Made by a program: the position numbers and the translations under genes | In this document: one piece after another, positions 25,382 through 32,167 of the stretch | Layout: every line of letters starts with the position of its first letter | Position numbering within the stretch: position 1 is the first letter of the stretch | Assembly: GCA_016790695.1 (NCBI GenBank) | Contig: JAEUOS010000177.1 | Span: 1-32,167, forward strand | DNA: 32,167 bases | DNA from: Burkholderiales bacterium | GTDB lineage: Bacteria > Pseudomonadota > Gammaproteobacteria > Burkholderiales > JAEUOS01 | Direction of reading: 5' to 3' | Notes under the pieces: model-generated | Seen by the model: the letters and a program-made list of their open reading frames with translations, nothing else | Database searches by the model: none | Told to the model about the DNA's origin: nothing

Positions 25382-25870
25382 ATGAACGCGTTCGACTATG
25401 GCGTCCTCGCCATTCTCCTGGTGTCGATCGTCGTCTCGGTCCTGCGCGGCCTGGTGCGGGAGATCCTGTCGCTGATCGGCTGGGTGGCGGCCTTCGTCGT
25501 CGCCAGCCTGTTCGCCGAGTCGTTCGCGTCCGTGCTCACCTTCCTGCCGGCGCATCCGGTATTGCGCACGATCGTCGCCTTCCTGGTGCTTCTTCTGGGC
25601 ATGGCCCTGACGATGGCCGTGGTCAACTGGGGCATCATGCGCGCCATCCGCGCCGCCGGCCTCACCCTCGCGGACCGCGGGCTGGGCGGGCTGTTCGGCC
25701 TGGCGCGCGGTGTCGTCATCGTCCTCGCGCTGGTGATGGTGGCGGGCATGACCAAGCTGCCGCAGATGAGTTTCTGGAAGGAAGCCATGCTGAGCCCGCT
25801 GGCCGAGACCGCCGTGCGGACCCTCAGGCCGATGCTTCCCGCCGAAATCGCCGGCAAGATAAACTTCTGA
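25382..25870 (+). CDS. cvpA: CvpA family membrane protein
   Basis: A 162-residue CvpA protein with about four membrane helices. [20 protein letters not shown] and [20 protein letters not shown] form the typical start, and [20 protein letters not shown] is the conserved helix before the polar C-terminus. CvpA is required for colicin V production in E. coli and affects envelope tolerance; the molecular role is uncertain. It lies 4 bases after dedD and 35 bases before purF, the same order as in E. coli, so the genes probably share a transcript. Confidence 0.95.
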   Translation: MNAFDYGVLAILLVSIVVSVLRGLVREILSLIGWVAAFVVASLFAESFASVLTFLPAHPVLRTIVAFLVLLLGMALTMAVVNWGIMRAIRAAGLTLADRGLGGLFGLARGVVIVLALVMVAGMTKLPQMSFWKEAMLSPLAETAVRTLRPMLPAEIAGKINF

Positions 25871-25905
25871 TCCGCGACGGCCCCGTCGCGATCGCGGAGA
25901 GCACC

Positions 25906-27426
25906 ATGTGCGGAGTCATTGGCATCGTCGCGAAATCTCCGGTCAATCAACTGCTCTATGACGGGCTGCTGCTGCTGCAGCATCGCGGCCAGGACGCGGC
26001 GGGCATCGCCACGGCGAGCGGCAAGTCGTTCTACATGCACAAGAGCATGGGCCTGGTGCGCGACGTGTTCCGCACCCGCAACATGCGCGACCTGCCCGGC
26101 ACCATGGGAATCGGCCACTGCCGCTACCCGACGGCCGGTTCCTCGAGCAATCCGGCCGAGGCGCAGCCGTTCTACGTCAACTCCCCGTTCGGCCTGACGC
26201 TCGCGCACAACGGCAACCTCACCAATGCCGCCGCGCTCAAGGAGGACATGTTCCGCCAGGACCTGCGGCACATCAATACCGATTCCGACTCGGAAGTGCT
26301 GCTCAACGTGCTCGCCCATGAACTCGAGGAAGCCACCAGCCGGTTCCGCCTCGACGCGGCCGCGATCTTCGGTGCGGTCTCGCGCGTGCACCAGCGGGTC
26401 CGCGGCGCCTATGCGGTGGTGGCGATGATCGCCGGCTACGGCCTGCTCGCGTTCCGCGACCCCTACGGCATCCGGCCGCTGTGCCTCGGCCGCGGCGACT
26501 TCGGCAACGGCGTCGAGTACATCGTCGCGTCCGAGTCGGTGGCGCTCGAAGGCCTGGGCTACGAGCTGGTGCGCGACGTGCTCCCCGGCGAGGCCATCTT
26601 CATCGACCTCGACGGCAACCTGATGGCGCAGCCGTGCGCGGCCGGGGCGTCGCTCAACCCGTGCATCTTCGAGTATGTCTATCTGGCCCGTCCCGATTCG
26701 GCGATCGACGGCGTCTCTGTCTATGCCGCACGGCTCAAGCTCGGCGAGTTCCTGGCCGAGAAACTCGAGGACATCGGCCTCACGCGCCGGATCGACGTGG
26801 TCATGCCGATTCCCGATTCCAGCCGGCCGGCGGCGATGCAGCTGGCGATGAAGCTCAAGCTCGACTACCGCGAGGGATTCATCAAGAACCGCTACATCGG
26901 GCGCACCTTCATCATGCCCGGCCAGGCGCTGCGCAAGAAGACCGTCCGCCAGAAGCTCAACGCCATCGGGGTCGAGTTCAAGGGCAAGAACGTGCTCATC
27001 GTCGACGATTCGATCGTGCGCGGCACCACCTCGCGCGAGATCGTGCAGATGGCGCGCGAGGCCGGCGCGAACAAGGTCTTCTTCGCGTCCGCAGCGCCCC
27101 CGGTGCGGTTTCCGAACGTGTACGGCATCGACATGCCGACGCGCCAGGAGCTCATCGCCACCGGGCGCAGCGACCTCGAGATCGCGCGCGAGATCGGCGC
27201 CGATGAGCTGATCTACCAGGACCTGGACGCCCTCGAGCGCGCGGTGCGCGATCTCAATCCGCGGCTGGGCGGGTTCGAGACCTCGTGCTTCTCCGGGCGC
27301 TACGTGACCGGCGACGTGACCACGGAATATCTCTCCGGCGTGGAGTCGCAACGCCACCACGACCGCGACAATCGGTCGTCCGACGACGACGAGCCGCAGC
27401 TGGGCCTGAATCTGGCCGCGGCCTGA
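25906..27426 (+). CDS. purF: Amidophosphoribosyltransferase
   Basis: A 506-residue enzyme that makes phosphoribosylamine from PRPP and glutamine, the first committed purine step. It begins MCGVIGIV, so removal of Met exposes the catalytic N-terminal Cys directly. There is no propeptide, which fits the E. coli-type enzyme and not the iron-sulphur Bacillus type. Glutaminase motifs are [20 protein letters not shown] and LAHNGNLTN. The PRPP-binding loop is [14 protein letters not shown] at 363-376. GGAGA (25896-25900) lies five bases before the ATG. The C-terminal 30 residues are polar and likely flexible. The stop TGA is in the same frame as the following gene's coding stretch. Confidence 0.98.
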   Translation: MCGVIGIVAKSPVNQLLYDGLLLLQHRGQDAAGIATASGKSFYMHKSMGLVRDVFRTRNMRDLPGTMGIGHCRYPTAGSSSNPAEAQPFYVNSPFGLTLAHNGNLTNAAALKEDMFRQDLRHINTDSDSEVLLNVLAHELEEATSRFRLDAAAIFGAVSRVHQRVRGAYAVVAMIAGYGLLAFRDPYGIRPLCLGRGDFGNGVEYIVASESVALEGLGYELVRDVLPGEAIFIDLDGNLMAQPCAAGASLNPCIFEYVYLARPDSAIDGVSVYAARLKLGEFLAEKLEDIGLTRRIDVVMPIPDSSRPAAMQLAMKLKLDYREGFIKNRYIGRTFIMPGQALRKKTVRQKLNAIGVEFKGKNVLIVDDSIVRGTTSREIVQMAREAGANKVFFASAAPPVRFPNVYGIDMPTRQELIATGRSDLEIAREIGADELIYQDLDALERAVRDLNPRLGGFETSCFSGRYVTGDVTTEYLSGVESQRHHDRDNRSSDDDEPQLGLNLAAA

Positions 27427-27507
27427 AGCGGCGGCAAGGCGATCGACAGCCCGCTCGCGCATCTCGCTGCGGCCAATGCGGCAGCCGGCGCCGCCGCGCC
27501 GGCGCCG

Positions 27508-28149
27508 TTGCGCCATGCGCTCATCGTCGGCGCCTGCGGGGCGACCGGCGAGGCACTGCTCAACGAGCTCCTGGCCAGCGACGCCTACGCGCGGGTAACG
27601 GCATTGACCCGGCTGCCGCTGCCATCGACGACGCGCAAGCTGGTCGGCCATCTGCATGCGGCGCCGACCCCGGGCATGCCGGCGCCGTTGCCCGCGGCGG
27701 ATGACGCGTTCCTGGTCATCGGCGAGCATCAGGGCTACTTTCGGCGCGACGAAGTGTTCCACGCGCTTCCGTTTGCCGGGCTGGTCGACGCGGCGCGGTC
27801 GGCGCGGACCGCCGGCGTCCGGCGTCTGGCGGTGATCGCGCCGGTGGCGATCTACAGCCACTCCAGCGTGTTCCGGGCAAGCCTCATGAATCGCGTCGAG
27901 TACGAATTGTTCGCTCTCGACTTCGATGCGCTGGTTCTGGTGCGGCCGGCCGCACCCGAGAGGCTCTCGCGGCCGGCCCATCCGGGCAGGCGGCTCGCCG
28001 CATTTCTCCTGCGTCAGGTGCATGGCCTGATGCCCGCTGCCTATCACCCGCCGCCGGCGCGGCATGTGGCCGCGGTCGCGGCGCGTGCGCTGACGGCGTC
28101 AGGGCGCGGTCTGACGGTCGTCGATGCCGACGCGGTCCGGACCGCGTAG
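27508..28149 (+). CDS. NAD(P)-binding Rossmann-fold protein (atypical SDR, HTATIP2-like)
   Basis: A protein of about 213 residues with a dinucleotide-binding start, HALIVGACGATGEALLNELL (GxxGxTG motif), resembling the atypical SDR/NAD(P)H-binding group that includes HTATIP2/TIP30-like proteins. The later segment FRASLMNRVEYELFALDF and the following LVLVRPA align by eye with the family segment that normally carries a Tyr-x3-Lys pair, which I do not see, so it may bind nucleotide without dehydrogenase activity. The start is uncertain: TTG 27508 is the first usable codon but has no ribosome site. Coding-like sequence continues upstream in frame to the purF stop at 27424, with ATC at 27442 as another possibility. 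It could be translated by reinitiation after purF. No substrate can be named. Confidence 0.65.
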   Translation: MRHALIVGACGATGEALLNELLASDAYARVTALTRLPLPSTTRKLVGHLHAAPTPGMPAPLPAADDAFLVIGEHQGYFRRDEVFHALPFAGLVDAARSARTAGVRRLAVIAPVAIYSHSSVFRASLMNRVEYELFALDFDALVLVRPAAPERLSRPAHPGRRLAAFLLRQVHGLMPAAYHPPPARHVAAVAARALTASGRGLTVVDADAVRTA

Positions 28150-28191
28150 CGCAGTCGCCAACGGCGCGCGGGAGTCGCGACCCGTTTCGAC

Positions 28192-28197
28192 TATCAT
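28192..28197 (+). promoter_or_regulatory. Possible -10 element before the GAF-HlyD gene
   Basis: TATCAT matches five of six -10 bases, 101 bases upstream of the GAF-HlyD start. Within the leader, GCATG-TGCG-CATGC (28219-28232) is a 5+5 dyad that could be an operator or small hairpin. No clear -35 box. Confidence 0.3.
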
Positions 28198-28297
28198 CCG
28201 GCGGTGATGCCCGCCCGGCATGTGCGCATGCATGGCCTTGGCTCGACCGGTGACGAGAACGTTGAATGATCCTGGGTAAACGTCGGGAAGGGCACTG

Positions 28298-30142
28298 ATG
28301 CAGGCGCACGACGGGTCAGACGCGAAGGAGCGGGCGCGACCGGCCGGCGGCGACCCCTGGTCTGCATTGGCACGCGCCGGCACCGCCGAGGAGTTGTGCC
28401 GCGCCTGGATTCCGGCCCTGTGCACGCTCGTTCCGCAGACGGACCATGGACTCCTCCTCATGCGGGACGGCGACGGCAGCTATGCGCCGGCCGCGGTCTG
28501 GCCGGATCAGCGGGATCTGAGCTTCCTCGGCGAGGTCGCCCAGGAGGCGCTGGTCCAGCGCGCCGGGGTGGTGCGGCGGCAGCCCGAAGGACGCGTGCAC
28601 GTCGCCTATCCGCTCGCCGGCGACGGGGCGCCATACGGCGCGGTCGTGCTCGACATGCGCCCGGCGAATGACGAGGCGCTCGCCGCCGCGATGCGCCTGC
28701 TGCACTGGGGCGCCGGCTGGCTCGCCGAGTTCGAAGGCCGGCGCACGCTGGCTGCCCAGGCCGTGCGTCTGGAGCGCGCATCCTTCCTGTTCGATCTGGA
28801 AATGGCGGTGGCGTCCGAAGCCGACCTCGGCAAGTGCTGCCTTGCGATGGTCAATCGGCTGGCACAGCAGTTCAAGTGCCATCAGGTGTCGCTCGGCGTC
28901 GAGAAGGGCAAGACGGTGCGTGTGACCGCCATGTCGCACGCGGCATGGTTCGAGGAGAAGGCGAACCTGGTGAACCTGGCCGCGCTTGCGATGAACGAGG
29001 CCTTCGACCAGCGCGCCCTGGTGGTCGTGCCCGAGCCCGAGACGGGGGAGGCGCTGATCACGGCGGCGGTGCGGCACTACGCGGCGGAGGCCGGCAGCGC
29101 GGCGGTGGCGGCGGTACCGCTCGAGACGGGGGATCGTGTCGTCGGCGCCTGGCTTCTGGAGCGCGATGCGCCGTTCTCCGGCGAGGATCGCGAGACCCTG
29201 GAGACCCTGGCCCTCGCGATCGCGCCGGTGCTCGCGCTGCGCCTGACTGCCGAGGAGAGCCTGATCGCGCACGCACGCCGTGCCTGGCAGCGCCTCGCCC
29301 GGCGCATCACCGACACCACCCATCCGGGTGCCAAACTCGCGGCGCTGGTGCTCGCACTCCTGCTGCTGGGCCTGTGGCTCTATCCGGCCGACTTTCGCGT
29401 CGCTTCCCCCTCGATCGTCGAGGGCGCGGTGCAGCGGGTCGCGGTGGCGCCGTTCCAGGGATACATCCGGGACGCGCCGGCACGTGCCGGCGACGTCGTC
29501 CGGGCCGGCCAGGTGCTCGCCACCCTCGAGGACAAGGACCTGCGGCTCGAGCGTGCGCGCTGGGACGCGGAACTCGAGGTGGCCCTGCGCAAGGAGCGCG
29601 AGGCGATGGCCAACGCCGATCGCGTCGCCCTGCGCCTGGCGTCGGCCCAGGCCAACCAGGCGCGCGCGCAACTGGATCTCACGCTCGAGAAGCTGCGCCG
29701 CGTCCAGATCGTGGCGCCGTTCGACGGGGTGGTGGTGCGTGGCGACCTGACCCAGGAACTCGGCTCCCCGGTCGAGCAGGGCAAGGTGCTGTTCGAGATC
29801 GCGCCGCTGGACGCGTGGCGCGTCATCGTCAAGGTCGACGAGCGCGACATCGCCCATGTCCGCGAAGGCGCGACCGGCGACCTGGTGCTGGCCAGCCTGC
29901 CGGGCCAGTCGTTCCCGCTCAAGGTCAGGCGGGTGACGCCGGTATCGGTGGCCGAAGAGGGGCGCAACTATTTTCGCGTCGAGGCCGAAGTGGCGGCAGA
30001 TGCCGTCAAGGGTGCGGTGAAGATGCGTCCCGGCATGGAAGGGGTCGCCAAGATCGGCGCCGGCCAGGGCAGCCCGCTGTGGATCTGGACCCGGCGCTTC
30101 GTCGATTGGGTGCGACTGAAGTGGTGGGAATGGTCGCTGTGA
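28298..30142 (+). CDS. GAF-domain / HlyD-type periplasmic adaptor fusion protein
   Basis: A 614-residue protein joining sensing-type and transport-type parts. Residues about 20-150 and 160-325 look like two GAF-like domains (YAPAAVWPDQ and VHVAYPLAGDGAPYGAVVLDM in the first; CHQVSLGVEKG and AAVAAVPLETGDRVVGAWLLER in the second). One membrane helix follows at about 345-361. Then comes a HlyD/membrane-fusion adaptor: first lipoyl half 378-412 (GYIRDAPARAGDVVRAGQVLATL), helical hairpin about 414-466, second lipoyl half 467-503 (APFDGVVVRGDLTQELGSPV), beta-barrel to about 590, and a tryptophan-rich amphipathic tail. I infer that the GAF part is cytoplasmic and the adaptor periplasmic. GGGAAGGG (28285-28292) lies five bases before the ATG. 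The M50 gene starts 4 bases after its stop. Ligand and cargo are unknown. Confidence 0.85.
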   Translation: MQAHDGSDAKERARPAGGDPWSALARAGTAEELCRAWIPALCTLVPQTDHGLLLMRDGDGSYAPAAVWPDQRDLSFLGEVAQEALVQRAGVVRRQPEGRVHVAYPLAGDGAPYGAVVLDMRPANDEALAAAMRLLHWGAGWLAEFEGRRTLAAQAVRLERASFLFDLEMAVASEADLGKCCLAMVNRLAQQFKCHQVSLGVEKGKTVRVTAMSHAAWFEEKANLVNLAALAMNEAFDQRALVVVPEPETGEALITAAVRHYAAEAGSAAVAAVPLETGDRVVGAWLLERDAPFSGEDRETLETLALAIAPVLALRLTAEESLIAHARRAWQRLARRITDTTHPGAKLAALVLALLLLGLWLYPADFRVASPSIVEGAVQRVAVAPFQGYIRDAPARAGDVVRAGQVLATLEDKDLRLERARWDAELEVALRKEREAMANADRVALRLASAQANQARAQLDLTLEKLRRVQIVAPFDGVVVRGDLTQELGSPVEQGKVLFEIAPLDAWRVIVKVDERDIAHVREGATGDLVLASLPGQSFPLKVRRVTPVSVAEEGRNYFRVEAEVAADAVKGAVKMRPGMEGVAKIGAGQGSPLWIWTRRFVDWVRLKWWEWSL

Positions 30143-30146
30143 CGCC

Positions 30147-32167
30147 GTGAGCGAGCACTCCGCGCTGCTCTCGACCAACTGGTACCGCGTCGCGGGGTTG
30201 CGGCCGCGGCTGCGCGGTCACGTGCGAATCCATCGCCACGCCTACCGCGGCGAGGTCTGGTACGTGATGGAAGACCGCGTCGGTGGCAAGTACCATCGCT
30301 TCAACCCGCCGTCGTACCGGGTGATCAGCCTGATGGACGGCCGGCGCGACATGGCGGCGTTGTGGAAGCGCCTCACCGATCAGATCGCCGAGGACACGCC
30401 GGCGCAGGAGGAGGTGATCCGGCTCCTCGGGCAACTGCATGCCGCCGACCTCATCCTGTGCGACGTCAATCCCGATGTCGCCGAGCTCTTCGAACGCGGC
30501 AGCCGCGAGCGGCGGCGCCGCTTCATGTCGCGCTTCCTCAATCCGATCTCGCTGCGCTTCGCGCTGTGGGATCCCGACCGGGTGCTTGCGCGCCTGGTTG
30601 CTCGCATGCGCCCGCTGTTCGGCCCGTGGGGCGTGGCGCTGTGGCTGGTGGTGGTGCTGCCGGCGCTTGCCCTGGCGCCGACCCGCTGGTCGGAACTCAC
30701 GCGCAATCTCGGCGAGCAGATGCTGGCCTTCGACAACCTGCTGATCATGGCACTGGTCTTCCCGCTGGTGAAGATCTGCCACGAGATGGGGCACGGCCTC
30801 GCCACGCGCGCGCGCGGCGGCGAGGTGCACGAAATGGGCGTGATGCTTCTGGTGTTCTTCCCGATCCCGTATGTCGAGGCGTCGAGTTCGGCCGCGTTCG
30901 TCCGCAAGTCCGACCGCATGCTGGTCGGCGCGGCGGGCATGCTCACCGAACTGTTCATCGCCGCGCTGGCGTTCTATCTCTGGCTGCTGCTCGAGCCCGG
31001 CCTGCTGCGCTCGCTGACCTACAACGCGCTGGTCCTGGCCAGCATCACCACGCTGATCTTCAACGCCAATCCGCTGTTGCGCTACGACGGCTACTACATC
31101 CTGGCCGACTGGCTGGAGATCCCGAACCTCGGCACGCGCGCCAACCAGTACTGGCAGCATCTCGCACAGCGCTATCTGTTCGGCGTGACGCAGGTCGATC
31201 CGCCGCAGGCGACGCCGGGCGAGCGCCGCTGGTTCATCGCCTATGCGCCGCTGGCATTCGTCTATCGCATGGTCGTGCTGTTCGGCATCGCCGTCTTCGT
31301 CGCCCAGCAGTATTTCTTCCTCGGCGTGCTGCTCGCGATCTGGGGCCTGGTCGCCAGCATCGGACTGCCGATGTTCAAGGGCGTCCGGGCGCTGCGCACC
31401 GGTCCGCAGTTCGCCGCGCGCGCGGTGCGCGTGCGCGCGGTGCTGACGGGCACGCTCGCGTTGCTGCTGGCCGTGCTCCTGGTGCTGCCGCTGCCGCGGC
31501 ACACGGAGGCCGAGGGCGTGGTCTGGCTGCCCGAACAGGCCATTCTGCGCGCCGGCGCCGGCGGATTCGTCGCGGACATCGTCGCCGTGCCCGGACAGCG
31601 CATGCGTGCGGGCGACCTGGTGGCGGTGAGTCATGATCCGGAGCTCGCGTCGGCGCTTGCCGCCCAGCGCGCCCGCCTCGAGGAGGCGCGCGCCCGGCAT
31701 GAAGCCGCGTGGGGTGTGAAGCCGGCCCAGGCCGGCCAGCTCGAGGAGGCCGTGCGTCGCGAGGCGGCCGGGGTCGCGCGGCTCGAAGAGGAGGCGGCGC
31801 TGCTGACCACCCGCGCGCAGGCGGGCGGCGCGCTGGTGATCGAGCAGCCCGGCGACATGCCGGGCCGGTTCCTGCGCAAGGGCGATGTGGTCGGCTACGT
31901 GGTCGGCGAGTTCGTGCCGCTGGTGCGCGTGGTGGTGCCGCAGTCGCATGTCGACCTGGTGCGCATGGCCACGCGCGGCGTCGAGGTGCGCCTGGCGCAG
32001 GACATGGCACGCATCTGGCCGGCGCGACTGGTGCGCGAGGTGCCGAAGGCGGGCAAGGACCTGCCGAGCCCGGCGCTCGGCCAGAGCGGCGGCGGCCCGA
32101 TCGCGATGGATCCGCGCGACCAGAAGGGCGCCAAGTCGCTCGAGTCGCTGTTCGAGTTCGAGCTGGC
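30147..32167 (+). CDS. PqqD-like / M50 metallopeptidase / HlyD-adaptor fusion protein (3' end cut by window)
   Basis: At least 673 residues, continuing past the window end. Residues about 30-105 look like a PqqD-type winged helix (KYHRFNPPSYRVISLMDGRR, then LLGQLHAADLIL). A multi-pass site-2-protease-type M50 domain follows: helices near 161-178 and 194-211, zinc motif HEMGH at 212-216, and the second metal-ligand motif NPLLRYDG at 308-315, with further helices to about 450. Both motifs are complete, so it is probably an active zinc peptidase. From about 455 a HlyD-like region begins: lipoyl half (VVWLPEQAILRAGAGGFVAD), coiled coil about 496-545, second half with FLRKGDVVGYVVGEF, then a beta-barrel. 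Start GTG 30147 lies 4 bases after the GAF-HlyD stop with no own ribosome site, implying coupling. The pair probably forms one envelope complex. Substrate unknown. Confidence 0.85.
   Translation, partial: MSEHSALLSTNWYRVAGLRPRLRGHVRIHRHAYRGEVWYVMEDRVGGKYHRFNPPSYRVISLMDGRRDMAALWKRLTDQIAEDTPAQEEVIRLLGQLHAADLILCDVNPDVAELFERGSRERRRRFMSRFLNPISLRFALWDPDRVLARLVARMRPLFGPWGVALWLVVVLPALALAPTRWSELTRNLGEQMLAFDNLLIMALVFPLVKICHEMGHGLATRARGGEVHEMGVMLLVFFPIPYVEASSSAAFVRKSDRMLVGAAGMLTELFIAALAFYLWLLLEPGLLRSLTYNALVLASITTLIFNANPLLRYDGYYILADWLEIPNLGTRANQYWQHLAQRYLFGVTQVDPPQATPGERRWFIAYAPLAFVYRMVVLFGIAVFVAQQYFFLGVLLAIWGLVASIGLPMFKGVRALRTGPQFAARAVRVRAVLTGTLALLLAVLLVLPLPRHTEAEGVVWLPEQAILRAGAGGFVADIVAVPGQRMRAGDLVAVSHDPELASALAAQRARLEEARARHEAAWGVKPAQAGQLEEAVRREAAGVARLEEEAALLTTRAQAGGALVIEQPGDMPGRFLRKGDVVGYVVGEFVPLVRVVVPQSHVDLVRMATRGVEVRLAQDMARIWPARLVREVPKAGKDLPSPALGQSGGGPIAMDPRDQKGAKSLESLFEFEL

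Noticed and set aside
25396..28065. An 889-residue open frame on the minus strand across cvpA, purF and the Rossmann-fold gene
   Set aside because: It crosses several clear plus-strand genes, is rich in Arg/His/Ala/Asp as antisense of GC-rich genes usually is, and shows no domain.
1..32167. CRISPR arrays, tRNA or rRNA genes, insertion sequences, prophage or integrated element ends
   Set aside because: No spaced direct-repeat array, cloverleaf, transposase or integrase pattern was seen. The only long repeat is the protein-coding one in fimV.

Overview
The window is GC-rich chromosomal DNA from a bacterium that looks like a betaproteobacterium. The main support is gene order: leuC-leuD-leuB-asd-fimV-truA-trpF-trpB-trpA-accD-(DksA-like)-folC-dedD-cvpA-purF, preceded by hemC-hemD-hemX-hemY facing away from ppc. 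HemX/HemY, FimV and DedD-type SPOR proteins fit the same assignment. I saw no rRNA, tRNA, CRISPR array, insertion sequence, prophage or attachment site. Coding density is very high and no gene-free stretch reaches 300 bases; the longest is the 259-base gap before fimV.

Left part (1-6270): the 3' end of a class III CoA-transferase gene; then a TerC-family membrane protein followed 2 bases later by a CbiM-like membrane protein. Convergent to these, on the minus strand, is a probable unit read thioredoxin-like protein, PEP carboxylase (ppc), 3-hydroxybutyrate dehydrogenase. These suggest metal handling, anaplerosis and polyhydroxybutyrate/ketone-body metabolism.

Middle part (6331-27426): hemCDXY (tetrapyrrole synthesis, genes overlapping by GTGA); leuCDB plus asd (leucine and aspartate-family amino acids); a large FimV with an AT-rich leader and an upstream terminator-like hairpin; a strong intrinsic terminator between fimV and truA; truA-trpF-trpB-trpA (tRNA modification and tryptophan); accD (fatty-acid initiation); a small DksA/TraR zinc-finger gene behind a near-perfect FNR/ANR box; then folC-dedD-cvpA-purF (folate, division-associated SPOR protein, membrane protein, purine entry step). 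Many junctions are 4-base or 1-base overlaps, indicating translational coupling.

Right part (27427-32167) leaves the housekeeping block: a Rossmann-fold protein with a poorly defined start, then two tightly linked genes. The first encodes two GAF-like domains, one membrane helix and a periplasmic HlyD-type adaptor in one chain. The second, cut by the window end, encodes a PqqD-like domain, a multi-pass M50 (site-2-protease type) peptidase with an intact active site, and a second HlyD-type adaptor. This pair is the best candidate for a poorly described system: perhaps sensing coupled to export or membrane proteolysis. That role is inference from domain content only.
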